From Lepidurus packardi (taxonomy: Eukaryota > Arthropoda > Branchiopoda > Notostraca > Triopsidae): a stretch of 64,000 bases of DNA. The translations under genes and the position numbers were made by a program. The stretch lies in NCBI GenBank assembly GCA_023053545.1, contig JAKZAN010000006.1, forward strand, positions 3,911,001 to 3,975,000, given 5' to 3'. Below are positions 44,637-57,660 of this stretch, one piece after another (position 1 is the first letter of the stretch; each line of letters begins with the position of its first letter). The notes under the pieces are model-generated. The model saw only the letters and a program-made list of their open reading frames with translations. It made no database searches and was not told the origin of the DNA.

Positions 44637-47600
44637 TTAGAAAAAGCCTCAGGATGATGAAAGATAAACCTTTTATTACCCCTATGTTTTTTGTTATGTT
44701 TCTAGGTCGAGGCGTTTAAAAACTGCCCTTCCAGAATACAACCTAGCCAAGTTTCTAATGACGTCAGGACCCGTAGGATGGTGCGACGTGACACAACAAT
44801 GAATAGTCAACCTGCTCCTGATACGGTAACTCCACTCCACCTGGGGTTTGTAGCGCCAATCCAGCGGTTTTATTATGAAAATTGAGATGTAGTTTATGTT
44901 TGTTCAGAGAATAACGTTTGGATGCAGGTTTTGTGGTAAGCCTTGTTTTCGTGGCACGTCACTGGGGTGCGGGTTACGGTGGAGTTACCTATACCATAAT
45001 ACCCTTCAGAAACCGTCGCCGTCAGCGTTGCTGGTGACAACAAACATGGCGTCGACAGGCGACAGAGAAGCGATGGTTCTATACGTCTATTCTTTCTTAT
45101 CTTGGCAGAGAAAACATGAGGGGCATTCAAGGCTATCCAGCATTTAACAGCGTGCAGTGCAGGGTGATTTGCTATTCCAACTCAAGTTTTCATGTTCACC
45201 TAGTCATGTTGGCTCTATGCGTTTTAATGGGAGGTCCTGCGGTCTTTAGAACTTGCTTGCGTCATCTTTGTGAGTCTATCAACGGCATCATCCCCTTTTG
45301 TACACACCAATGTTTTACTATGATAAACGATACAGAATATCCAAGCCGCTGCGTTACTGTTTAATGTCTAAAAATTAGATAATGTCCCTGTCAGTCTGTT
45401 TTTTTTTGTTCTTTCTAGCATATTGATCGCAAAAGCAAGACGCTAATTTTTGCAAAGCTTGGTGTTTTGAGCTAGCGTGGGTTGGGTCTAATCTGATTGT
45501 ATATCATATTACAAGGAGTTAGTTTGGAAGTACTGTCAGGTAGCTGCCACGGGAATCTTGCAGTGGATAGTTACCCGGAGCATAAATACTGGTTTCTCGG
45601 CTTGTCTAACTTTATTGACAGTTATGGCTTGGCAAGTCCTGTTTCACTCTTCCTTCTGAAACGCCAAAAGCGGCATGCTCGAACCTTTGAAGTAATCTCA
45701 AACTTGGACTTTCAAAGGCCCCACCGAATGCCCATCCTGCCTTCTGTCTTTCAAGAAGGAGCCGAATTGCGCTTTAGCCGAGTCTGTTTAGCGTCAGCTA
45801 GTGTCTCTGTCTAAATATCGCGCGATTCCCAAGTTACTGCTTGACGTTGAATGGACTTCTTTGTCAGCGTCGTAATAGGATGGGCTGTGCGCAGACTTTT
45901 TTTGTATTTTTCCCCAACACTGAAAGTTTTCCCATTGGGGACCTTATTTGGTCCATACCTTGTATATACGTCAGTTGGCCAGTTCTGGCAACAGAATAGA
46001 AGCCTATAAACTCCTTGTTGCGGAATCCATCCTCTTACTCCTGCCGCTTGGAATGTCGAGGAGATAGCCCAACTAGAGGAGATAACTCCCGAATTGTAGG
46101 TGCGGAGATCAGTCCAGTTGACATCGGTGGCCTCTTCCAGGTGCCAGTTGTCAGAGAAAAATGGCTACCCGTAAGGTTAGTTCGGCGAGCAAGGAACATC
46201 CTGTCAAGTGACAGTAATGGTGACCGGCTGAAGCGGCACACATTTTTAGAGTGCACGTCAGTCTTATTTATGGCAAAGATCATCGGTCAGTCTGTCAGAA
46301 GCACAAAAAAAGACGCTTTCCAAGCGATTAGAAAACATACCTATGCACTTTTTCTTAGAGGTAGAGTCAAGTCTTCAGTTGTTGACAGAGAACTGGTTTG
46401 CGAGCTGGTTGGTCACTAAAAGTACCCCCCTTTTGGAATGCTAATGTTCCGCAGCAAACAGACTCCTCTTGTTTTTAGTACGTAACACACTCTCTACGCA
46501 AAGAGCTTCCTTTTGGCCTGAATAGATGAATAAAACAAGCTTCTTCTTTCATCCATGCAATTTGCCTATATATACGCAGTATTGCAGTTTAGGACGTGTA
46601 TTTCTATCGATTTCGCATCCAAGTAATTCTTAGCCCAATGTGGACTTGTGTCTAGTCCTTAGGATTGAAGATGCAAATGTTTTCGCGGTCATTCTTTCTT
46701 TCACTGTTGCAGTCTTGCAGAGAGCACGAGAAAAGGCGGTTGACGGCTGAGTTAAAGTGGAAAGCTCGGGAGATAAATGCCATGGATGAAGTACAAGTTT
46801 AGGAAAAAACGTTTGGGTACTCCGCTGTCAACGCTGTATATACGTTGGCAGTTGACCACCATCGATGCGCTCCAAATACGTTTTTTTTTTATTTTTTTTT
46901 CCGTACCCCACACAACGCTGTTTTGGAAGCTGGCGAGCACATCCATGCATACTAATGGAAACGAAACTGTGTAACCGAAAGTCCAAAGTACTTTATAAAA
47001 GCGAGAGAGAGGGAGAGAGTCAGGCGATATATATGAAAATATACCTATGTTGCCAAGCTGGGACCACGGGTACCCCAAAGCCTTCCTTACCGGCTCTTCA
47101 TCAAGTCAGATGCGGGTCAAAGATCCCCCTCTAGGGTGTGCTGGAGTAGTCTCATACATTTTCCTTTTTGACATATAGAGACGCGGCTTTAAGCTGAGCT
47201 AAAGAAGCTAAGGAAGAGTAGAGTGTTTGGGGTGAAAAAGAACCTGCAGCAACAGAGACTCTGCAGCATAATCGCAACTTGAGGCGGAAGGTCTGCTGCC
47301 ATCGATACTTTGATGAGTCGCGGCAGCTGTAACAGAAGTAGGTCGTACACCGACTCCGTATCGAACACCACCCCGAGTTGTCTTATAGCATAGCCAAAAC
47401 CACGTGGAAGGAAAGAAAGATAAAGGAAAATGCAAGCTTGCCTTGGGAAGAGACTAAGCCTCATCAATAGTTACCCAGCTTTTATAGTAAGGGTTGGAGA
47501 GAAAGAGAGCGAGCGTCCTTCCTTAATTGACGTATATCTCCTTTTATGAAATATGGTCTCCTGTCAACCGCAGTAGTTGATGAGCGACAGTTGGGGTGTG

Positions 47601-50600
47601 TTGGTGGGCCATTATCGGTAACACAGAGCTAGGGAAGTGCTTTGCTCCATGTCTGTGAGTTTGCAAGGTTGTTTCCTTAACTTGTGATGCGCCGATAGTG
47701 CCAAGAGAGCCCACGCAAGTGTGTTGATGGTAATACTAACTGTATAGTTTATTTTTTCTACATGCATCCTCTCAAGCTTCTTATAAAAGCTCGGGATGCA
47801 TCGTAGAAAGGAAATACGAGTAGAAGACTTGTTTTTTTGGTAAAAACAACAACAGCAAAATCGCCTTCTCCTTTTGAGGCAATACTTTGCCTGGATTGCC
47901 CAGGTGCAGGCGATGCGGGTAGGTTTAGTTGGCATGGAACTGATGCAAAGCAACTTACGTACCAGAATAACTCAAATTATCTACCATCACTAGTACATCG
48001 CCTTGTAGAACCACAACGCCACACATTTTTCATTTTTTATCATTAAAACAATGAAAGGTTTGGGTGGAAGTCTAGAAATAAAGCTGGGAAGTTAAGACCA
48101 AAAGAGCAAGGTTTGGGCAAGGTTGATGCCGATCAGCTGACAGGTGACGTTGTTGGTTCAGTCCCAAGTATAGTTGAATGATGTATCGACAGCACAACAA
48201 CAACATCCAACTAACGTAATGGATAAATTGTCCTTTTTTACGGGTACTCTGTAGGTGCGTTAATGATTGGCTTTGCCCAAAACGTTTGTTCAGTTTGGCA
48301 GTCATCCATAAAACGTAGAGTGACTTACGGTCTAGGGAGAGTTCACTGACGGAGCTAGTTTTATTTCGATATCCCTCCATCTAATTGGAAGGCAGGATTT
48401 ATGAGCTTGTTCTCCACCCTTTGCTGATCATGCTTAGCCTTTTTGATACAGGACTCTGATGGCAAAAGGGAAAATGATGGAAGAAGCCTGTCAGGGACTT
48501 TCTACGTGCAAAACCCGCGTGTAGCTTGTCGATGCCTTTATGTATTACAGTGGTGTCTTGTGTGTGTGAGTGAGTGAGGAGGGGTTTGGTTGGGAAACGG
48601 TTGATGGCTGTGCTGGGTTCCTGCCATCAGCATTGCCTCCATGTCTCTATGACAGCACTGCGATGGGATCTTCCCGTTAAGTTGATGGATCGTCTGTCCG
48701 TGATAAAAATTATGGAAGACAGCCGTTCCTTTTCCTGTCTTGAGTGCAGTAGTTTGTCATTTGGAGCCAACCGTCAGGCTAATGACGATCTACACTTGAC
48801 ACGTAGTTATTAAGCCATCTATGAAGTCATTTAACTTGAGGTCTGTGCAAGTTAGAACGCACTTGGAAATCCGTTTCATCTGTTTCAGGTTTCTTAGCAA
48901 CATACATGTCCGAGTCAGCAGCTGTTTTACCAAACGCTTGACTCAAAATCTTTCGAACGTTCCATACCTTAGTTCTGCTTCAGAAACTACGTTAGCTCCC
49001 GCCTAGGCCTTGACTACGCATTTCTGCCGCTTTTCTAACTGATGAGGCAAAACTGTACGGATCATCCATCTCTCAATTAAGGAGGTATGAGGCTCCCAGA
49101 GCTACTGGTATATAAGGGATCCGAAACAGGCATACCTGTTTTTTTTAGTTTATACGTATACTATTTCATTTAAAACGTACAGCGAAAAGCCAACGGTGGC
49201 ATCGTAAGCTGTTATCAATTACATCTAGTCAGACTTGGGACGTTCAGGTATGCATCTTCCCGGTGAGCGGAAAGGAGAGTTACACTAAGTTTTGGCTGCA
49301 GAGTTTTGAGTCTTGGTCTGCTCTGGTCCGACTGTTTGGTTGCAGCTACCAAGTTACAAATTTAAACATATCGTTGTCTCTTGTCAGCAAAACCGGTGGT
49401 GCGGCAGTAGCCCGGTCATTTCTCAACATGAAAGCTGCCATCCATCAAGCTGCCTGGAAACTCCATGGCGGCAAGATGATCATTGCGTTTGGCTCCACAG
49501 TTAATGCAACGTTTTTTCTTTTTGTACAATTATAAATGATTCTAGTGCTGCTCACCGTTTTACTAAACCCGGTGGAACTCTTACAAACAGTGGTTTCGGA
49601 TATACATTACCAAATTGCTACGGGTGTTTAGCTTGGTCGGATTTCACAGACATTATAAGAGAAGCTTCTTTTACTTTTTTTAAAATTATTATTATCCCGT
49701 CGTAGGCTTCCAGCCTATTAACGATTTTTGTATTAGAACATGGTTTTCATAAACATAAACATGTGGGCTAATTTGCATGGGGTTAGGTACCTATGATGGA
49801 TTTGACTGATTGGAGAAACAAACTAACTGTGGAGGTCATAACTAGTGGGTTGGATAATAAGGTTTGTGAAATGTTTGAAATGTAGTCTATGACTACTGGG
49901 GACCCTAAGGAGTTTTGCTCTTTCTTTGTTAAAAAGTTTGCAGTGAAAAAGAAGGTGGTGTAGGTTTTCCTGCACTCGTTCGTTACAAGGGCAAAGGTTA
50001 CTTTCCGTTTTTTTTTATTCTTTTAAGATAAACAAGGGAGGGGAAGTGTATCGTTCTGATTTGGATTAGTTTGGACATGATTGGTCTGGGAAGATTAGTA
50101 TAAATGATTGGTTAAAAGCTCGGGTGGGCATTTAAATCTTTGATGGGACTTGAGGTGGATTCCCATTTTTCAGCCCATAACTTCATAATAAACTCACGGT
50201 TTCAATTCGTAGCCTGGTGAATGGTAATACGTTGCTGCTCCCCAAGCTTTTACAGCTGATTCACGGGCGAACTTTTTGTAGCTTATTTTAGATAGGGGGT
50301 TTGGTTTGATAGGCCAAATCTTTCGATGCGTAATTCTTCAACATAGTTTTTAATAAGGCAAGTTTGAGAGGGGGTAGGCTTGTCTCTACCTCTAAAGCGG
50401 GCGAAGGTGTGGTGTTTAGAGCACCACTTATACAGAGTAAGTCCTTTTACTTGTTGTCCCTCTTTTTATTATTTTTTATGTATTTTTTTCTCTGAAGCTG
50501 CTGCCAATTCATTTGGGTTACCCACAGGTCGGTTCGGGTTGAAGCGTATTCTCTTCTCATCAGTCATGGACTTCATATCGGGTGGCTGGGTGTGCCCCCA

Positions 50601-53420
50601 TGCCGAGTTTAGGCAAAGTTTGGAGAAGGTTTCCTTTCGGGTGATGAAAATCCAAATTCGTTCTCTCATTTTCTAAGGAGAACGCGTCTGTCTTCAATGT
50701 GGAACACCGTGTAGTCGGCCAGCAATACAATTCTACTGCGACGTACAACACAAGTCGACGAGCGTCTATAAAGAGTTCCAACAATGAAAGAGGAAGGTTT
50801 TGAAGCTTGTCGCTGACATGTTTCAACAAAGAAAAAGTTCTTCCTTTTGGTATTTCCATGGAACCTTGGCGTGGATGGGGCACTTATGATACCACCTCCT
50901 TGCTCCAGTCTGATTTTGCCCGTTTTATGTATGGCTACGCGGTGTTGTATCCCTAGATGAGGTTACAGTACGAGGTATAAAGCTTTAAGGAATAATGGAA
51001 AAGGGAAGGGATAGATGTTTTACAGTAGATTGTTGGACAACTGGCTTGGGAGTCGTGTCAAATTGCATCGGCGTTCTTGGGTACTTTTTTTTTTATAAGA
51101 AAAAGACGAGCTTTTATGTCGTCAATTATACTACGAACCGGAAAGCATAAGTGCTAACATGGCTGCGTATCAAAACTTCACCGGATGGCTCCCAAAGTTA
51201 TGGCGCTAATTGGCGTTCCTTTTTGTACACTGGATGCATTAAAACCGGCTGAGATGTTTACCACCACTATAGTCTTTCTTTCTTTTTTTATAATTACAAG
51301 GCTACGTGATACTGCAGTGCAACAGAGGAGAGTAAAAATGTTAAAGGCGGCCGCTGCGGGGATAAGGAACCACACGGGCAAACCGCCAAAACCGAATTAT
51401 TATACCCGGCCTCTCCTCTTCTGCTACTTCATATGTTGAAGGAGGGTTCGTGCTGACAGTCGCCGATAGTTTATTTGGCTTAGCCCCTAGCAGCAGCCCT
51501 TATTCATAAGCTCATACGTGATGGATGTTCTAAATGTGTAGAACCCAACAGAAGCCTCTATTTCTAACCGCCCTAATTTATTATCAATTACTATTACCGT
51601 TAAACGAATCCGTTCACAATTAATCCGTTCACAATTTGGCTGGTTAACAGCTAAGAGTCCTTCAGAGTTTTTGAATTTTTTTTCGAAGGGGGGACCACAT
51701 TTCTTGTCAGAGTAGCAGCAAAAGTGGCTCCAACGCTATAATGAATGTTCTTCTAGCCCTGAGGGCCCGAGCCTAGCTGAGGGACATGTAAGCGGGGCGG
51801 TTTGGCAACACTCGAGTGCGCCCCCGAGCGTTCCAGTGGCCAAGCGTCTCTAGTACGCAATTTGTCCATTTAGGTTTCAAGTTATTGAAAGTTTTATGAC
51901 TTTTTATAGCTAGCACCCTTATGTGGTATTTGGATGACCGCTGTAAAGCGATTCATCCAGACTTGGTGGCTGATCCCCACAAGAATAGGCGGTGAATGGT
52001 ACTTTAACTCAGGTTTTGTAACGTCTTCACCGACAAAAGAGCGTCAGAAAGAGCCAAGTTATTGTCATGGGGCCTCTTCTTGCTGCTGTGGACAACGGAG
52101 GTCTCTTTAGCTAGGGATATGACTGTTTCGGTAGCATTAGTGTTGGGCCGAAAGAGGCGTTTTCCCTTTAGATTTATGAGTCCTTTCCCCTGTGTAGATG
52201 GGCTTCCCGGGCTATTGACATGCCACTATTAATATTGGCGGACCCCATTCGATTGTAGCAGTGGCGCCGGTTTATGACAATGGACACTGGCGGCTTTTGC
52301 TAGTCAAAATGTTCTGGGCAGCACCACACTATAGGACGGTCTTTGAGGCCATCAGCTCAGCTTGCTTAACGACCCAGGAATATGGCCCTTGCTTTTTTTA
52401 TTGTCATCCACGTCAGCTCCCTTCCCCTTTAGTGTAGAAAATTACCCATCATAGGAGAATCCACTATTCCTAAAAAATCCACAAAAAAAAATGTAAAAAA
52501 AAATCAAATAAAAAATGGGAAACAGGTGCCAAGTCTGATAAATGCGGTATCAGGTACGCAAGAAGAGAAGAAACAGAGGAACGTGAAAAGCCCCAACACG
52601 TCATTTGACGCTTCCCTATCTTCCCTCGTCGCTCCGTCTCCGTCACCCAATCACCTATTGACGGGGAGACGTGCTGATGATCTCCATCACAACCCATACC
52701 ATGGAGATGTCCGTCAATACCGATTTAAATCGTAAAGTTTTGCGTGGGGAAGGTTCTTTAAGCCTGGTGGGGTACTTTCCTTGAAAAAAGGGGGTCGATC
52801 TTGATAAAAGAAGTGCACATGGCTTTGAAATCCAAAATCCAACAACGAATCTCTGTCGCCTGAGCTTGCGGATGCATAGGGGCCAATAATGAAAACTACT
52901 AACAAGAGAGGCACACGCAAAGAATAGGCGGGGTGTGACTAAACGACAAGGACAGAAGAGTTCGCGGGGAAAAGGTTGAGTTGCCAGCCAAACCCGCTCT
53001 TTCCCCCTCCGCCAGAATAATACCTGTCAGGAGTTATAAATTATATTGTTTAGCCAGCGTGCGGATGACAGACCCAAGAGGCCACAGTCAATAGATGAGA
53101 CCCAGGGAGAAAGACCCCTGCTGGGACCGCCGATATCACAAATCGATGCTGTAAATCAAGGGGAGGAGGGAGGGGGAGAAGAAACGAAGTGCAGAAACTT
53201 GGAAAGAGTTTCGGTGAATTATTTTGACAAGAAAATGGAGGGGAGATTGCATTGCAGGGGTCAAATCCTCCAAGAATGCTAGTTAACTATTAGACGTTAC
53301 GGTCACACGATACTGAACCAAGTTGCCCGTCTTTCGACCCGTTTTGGGCTCGATGTCCCATCTAAACAGCCGTTTGATATTGGTTATTGGCACCTTCTGT
53401 CAGGACGTTGTCCAATACCG

Positions 53421-53433
53421 GTGTGTGTGTGTG
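53421..53433. repeat. (TG)n microsatellite
   Basis: Uninterrupted GT dinucleotide run of 13 nt. Confidence 0.8.
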
Positions 53434-53527
53434 TGACTCTTTATTGATCTGTGTATGCAAAAGTACGCAGCTCTGCACGCGAATGTAAACACGGTTTACG
53501 GGCTTGACAGCGCGTAGGGTGTTCCGG

Positions 53528-53534
53528 TATAAAA
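53528..53534 (+). promoter_or_regulatory. Candidate TATA box in the elB-noc interval
   Basis: TATAAAAG preceded by GC-containing sequence and followed about 30 nt later by ordinary sequence without an open frame. Could drive a non-coding transcript; equally could be chance. Confidence 0.2.
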
Positions 53535-56500
53535 GCGGGGGTCCAACTGGGTAAAATGCTCCATAAAATCCTGCTTTTCAACGCAGGGATACTGCCGAAC
53601 GAGTATTTGCTAGAACCTTGTGGGTTCCTTTATAGCAACGTTGGAAAAGGTCATCTCTCGGCCATGTATTTACATTTTATGGGACAGTAAATTTGTATCG
53701 CGTGTAATGGCGACAAAGCAGGATAGATTTTTAAGTATTTCGCGAAGAATGATCGTAGCGGGACTTGAATATTAAGAACGACACTTTATGCATGTAGCGT
53801 GACAGGGCATGTAAGAGGTCCTCATCATTCGGGCTGACGTAAGTAGCGGCCGCCAGTTCGCCAGTTGAGCGCCAATGTCGAAGAATAAAAAAGTTCCCCC
53901 CATAAAGAAAAGGGTGAGGAAAAGTCTCATCACACCTTGCAAATTGCGAAACACGGAAGGTTGATACTCCCCGCCTAGTGTTTCACTATTTCTCTCTGTC
54001 ATTCTTGTCGACGCCAGACTGTCGGCATCGAGTGACAGGGCTGTCTTAGGGGCGTCTTAGTATCAAAGGGCGCCGCATTGTGTGCACTACAGGTGGGCTC
54101 GTGATTTCCACGGCTTGAGCCGGACGCTGATTACTGATTACCTACCCAAACCTGCCTGGAATCTCACGTCCCGTTTTCCCTCGTCGCTGAGCCTTTGCTT
54201 TTTTCCTTTCTTTTCCTTTTTTTTGGGGTGTGTGTTATCAGCACACCACGACCTCCGCTCGCCTGTTTCCCTGCCGGTCTTCAATCCCAAATAATCACCC
54301 GTCTTAAATCGCGGAATGTTGCAGTTCAAAAAGACCCAACACTGCACTTACACTGTGTACACACAGGGGGTTCTCTCAATGGATTAAAAGCCCTAGGTGG
54401 GAAAGAACACAAGGACAATGAAAAAACGGCATCTTCTCTTTGGGACAAAAAAAAAGAAACTTGCGTAAAAAACGTTGGTGGTCTCCGAAACCGCCTTTTT
54501 ACCCCATGCCTGCATAGGCTGCACACCGTTTCGTAGAGTACTGTACCGTTCAGTACAATGTTGTGTTCGAGGGAAATCAATTGATGTCAATTGCCGGTAT
54601 TGGGACTTGGTAATAATAGCAATTGTCTGGGCTTTAAGAGGCCCAGGCAGTCCCCTTTCAGACGGTAAGGTCAGCGCAAGGATTTCTCCGCTCTGGGACG
54701 TGATGACTTGAAAGATAAACCCTTACAGGTGCCAGAAGGCTGTGCTTGTCAGAGGGAACTGTCAATCCATCCGGGACATCACTTGTCTACAGGCACACGG
54801 CGTCAAAATATGTTGTTTCGGCTGTCAGATGCGTTGGTAGATTTTGACGGGCTGTTCTCCTCCAAAGTCAACATAGCCATTAAAACCGACTTTTTCGCCC
54901 CTGAAGGTGATCAGCCCCGTTATTGAGTTACAATCCCACCCCTATCTGGACGTTTTAGACACGCCGCGCCGCAAACGCTTGGTGACTGCCAACTTTTACT
55001 AGCATGTCAATGTCATTCTTTAGGTTCCCCGTCATAAACAAACTTGCTGTCGTTTAGTGTGAAGCTTTTTGTCTGTTAAGGGGGAAGTCTAGCTATTGTT
55101 TTCCCTACCTTCCGAAGAAATATTATCTTAATAGCTTCATGTCAGCCATCTTGGAAGCCCATGGGAGTACATAGAGATATGTTTATACCGGTCAGCTGGC
55201 GGATATACACACAACACACACAACACAACACAACACTGGAAGTTTGTTGCCGAGAGGGGCGTAAGCAAGGGAATTACTTACGACCCGACTACCACTCTAG
55301 CTAAGGACGCCAAAGTTGTGGACGTGGAAGGTTCCCCAACTCCTTTTGTGTGATCCATCGGGACGTAAAACCGCAGCGGAAGCCTTTTACACGCGAGCTT
55401 GTCGAGGTTGCCGTCTGATTTATGGGCAGTGGCAGCCCTTTTTGTAGCCTTTGCCATACATCTAGTAAAGAAAAGGCGGGTGAAATATGGTTTGGCCTGA
55501 GCTCCAAAAGGGCATGACACTATTCACATGTCGACTCTAAGTGACCTGAGCGCCATTAGTAGGCGGAGGGGACTTTTTGCAGAAGGTAATCAACATGCGA
55601 AAAGGGGGTTTGCTTGAGCGAAGAGTAATGGCTTTCCTGCCACTCTTCTATATGCATGGAAACGAATTTATGAAGCCGTTTTTCTCCTTGACTATGTTAA
55701 TTTACTTTTTTCCCCAACCGACTTAAGAACCCCAATATATTTGTGCTGCATTTTTCCTCCCCCTTTGTGCCTTCTTCCCGAGTTTTGAGTTTGAGAATCT
55801 CCGCCCCTTTGCCTGCGTTTCTCAAGAGGAAAAGAAACAGCAGCTACAGCAATATGTGAGGTCTTTTTGGTGGCGCAGCAGCTTAAAAACGACTGGGACC
55901 TGATCTTCAGCAAACTAGAATCTCCTGTCGTCATAACTCTGGCGCTAATAGTCCCATTGTAAAGTAGGGAGCATGGGTCGTTTGTTTCGTAGCCCCTGGT
56001 CGATGCCATGCTGGAACTCCAAGTGGGGAGATGCCTCAGACAACAAATGCGCGCTGCCTGCTTTTCCATAGGGCCTCATTATTCTGCCTGCCGCAGCACA
56101 TCAACTCTACCGCTTTATTACGGGTGAGTGGAGACAACAGCCAATTTTTGCCTTGCTTCGTTTTTTCTTCTATTTTTTTTTATTTGTCGCTCCCGCTATA
56201 AAATTATAGCCAAGGGAGCAGCGAGCGAGTGAACGAAGGAAGGAAAAACGAGGGTCGTTTTAACCCTCATTCGAACACTCGCCCAAGAGAAACACTGCTG
56301 CTTGGCACGCTCGAGTGTTGCCCGCTAATAGCGCGACCGCGTATTGTCGTTGTCAGAGAAGGAGCCCCAAAAAAAGAAAGGAGAAGAAGGGCGGATCTGA
56401 AGAGCAATGCAAAGGGCGGTTACCTCTTCGTCGTTCACCTGGCACGCTGGTTTTGCTTCAGAAAAGTAATGGATAGTTCTTTGCCTCGCCTTCAAGCCGC

Positions 56501-57216
56501 GGATCTATGGTGGAAGACAGGGAGGCGTGGTTTCCAACCACAATGTTCCCTTTTGCATTTCGACTGTACCAAAGGAAAGCAAAAAACGACTTTTCGTAAT
56601 GGGGTAGAGACTATATACCCTTGACGGCTTATCTTGAGTAATTGACAAACTTTTAAGAAGCGTTTCTTTCAGTCAGTTTTGGAACGCTACTAAGGATTTC
56701 GATTCCAGAGAATACATTTTTGGTTGGGAAGCTTTCCCCGGCACGCAACCAGACTCAGACTCGAATGTTATTTCCAGTCATTGGCCCGTTCCGATAGACC
56801 CTGCAGAATAGAGCTCTTGGCCGTAATTTTGCCACCGTATTGAACACCTTTACACGCCAAATGACCGTTCAGGCGCAGATAAGCTCGGCAGTGAATGCAA
56901 AAGAAGGATACATAAGAATTCCGAATTCTACTCTGAACCTGCATTACCTGAAATACAAAAAAAGCAGACATGAAAGGCTCACGTCTATTTTCCCGTCGAA
57001 GGCCACCACCATAGCCCGCCCATAGCCCCCATTAACCTGCCCAGCAGGGGCGCTACACAAATTACAACCTGTCACAGCACACGGTTATCACATGCTGACG
57101 TCGAAGAAATGTCGGCGTTTCAGTGCTGAAGAGTACGGAACGCCCTGATGAACGATGCAGAAACTTTTTTGTACGCTAAAAGTTACCTGACCTACACTTG
57201 CCAATCAGACCTGTTC

Positions 57217-57660
57217 AAAGAAAGTGCAGAAACCTAGTCCAAAGAGAAAAACTTTCTTTTTATAACTTTTTTTTATTATTTTATAGATTTATTTATTATT
57301 TATTTTTCTTTTCTTTTCTATATTTATATGTATTTTATACGTCTAAAGAAAGTCCAAAAGAAAAACTTTATTTTTATATTTTTAAAAATTATTTTATTAA
57401 TTTAGTCATTGTGGATTTTTGTTTTCTTTTCTATATTTCTATGATTTCAGTGTTTCTATTTATTTTATTGTTTGTGCAAAAATGTATTTGATTTTGCTGA
57501 AAGTGCAAAGAAACCTAGTCCAAAAGAAAACTTTTTTTAGAACTTTTTTAAAAATTATTTGATTAATTTACTTATTATATAGTTATTTATTATGGATTTT
57601 ATTTAGATTTATATGATTTATTTTTCTTTCTGTTTATTTTATTGTTTTTGATTAACTTTG
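57217..57660. repeat. Degenerate AT-rich tandem repeat, three copies
   Basis: Each copy opens with AAAGTGC/AAAGTCC, a GTCCAAAGAGAAAAAC-type word (about 57237, 57352, 57519) and then TTTATTTATT-rich DNA with TTTCTATATTTATATG-like words. Copies are 115-170 bp and diverged. Confidence 0.6.

Larger units (their letters stand above)
42338..57216. other. Long intergenic region between elB and noc, main part
   Basis: About 15 kb with no supportable coding exon on either strand; the open frames present are short and without family resemblance. It begins with the elB promoter. Low-complexity tracts: AT-rich 44411-44636, (TG)n at 53421-53433, CA-rich 55206-55236. TATAAAA words at 46994-47000 and 53528-53534 are candidate core promoters of unknown transcripts. 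In flies the elB-noc interval is regulatory, so shared enhancers are expected here by analogy only. Confidence 0.5.

Noticed and set aside
46015-46419. 134-codon open frame in the elB-noc interval
   Set aside because: No recognisable domain, no splice context or partner exon; length is within chance for this much DNA.
55692-56624. Open frames of 125 and 131 codons on opposite strands
   Set aside because: Low-complexity, no family resemblance, no conserved motif; treated as chance.
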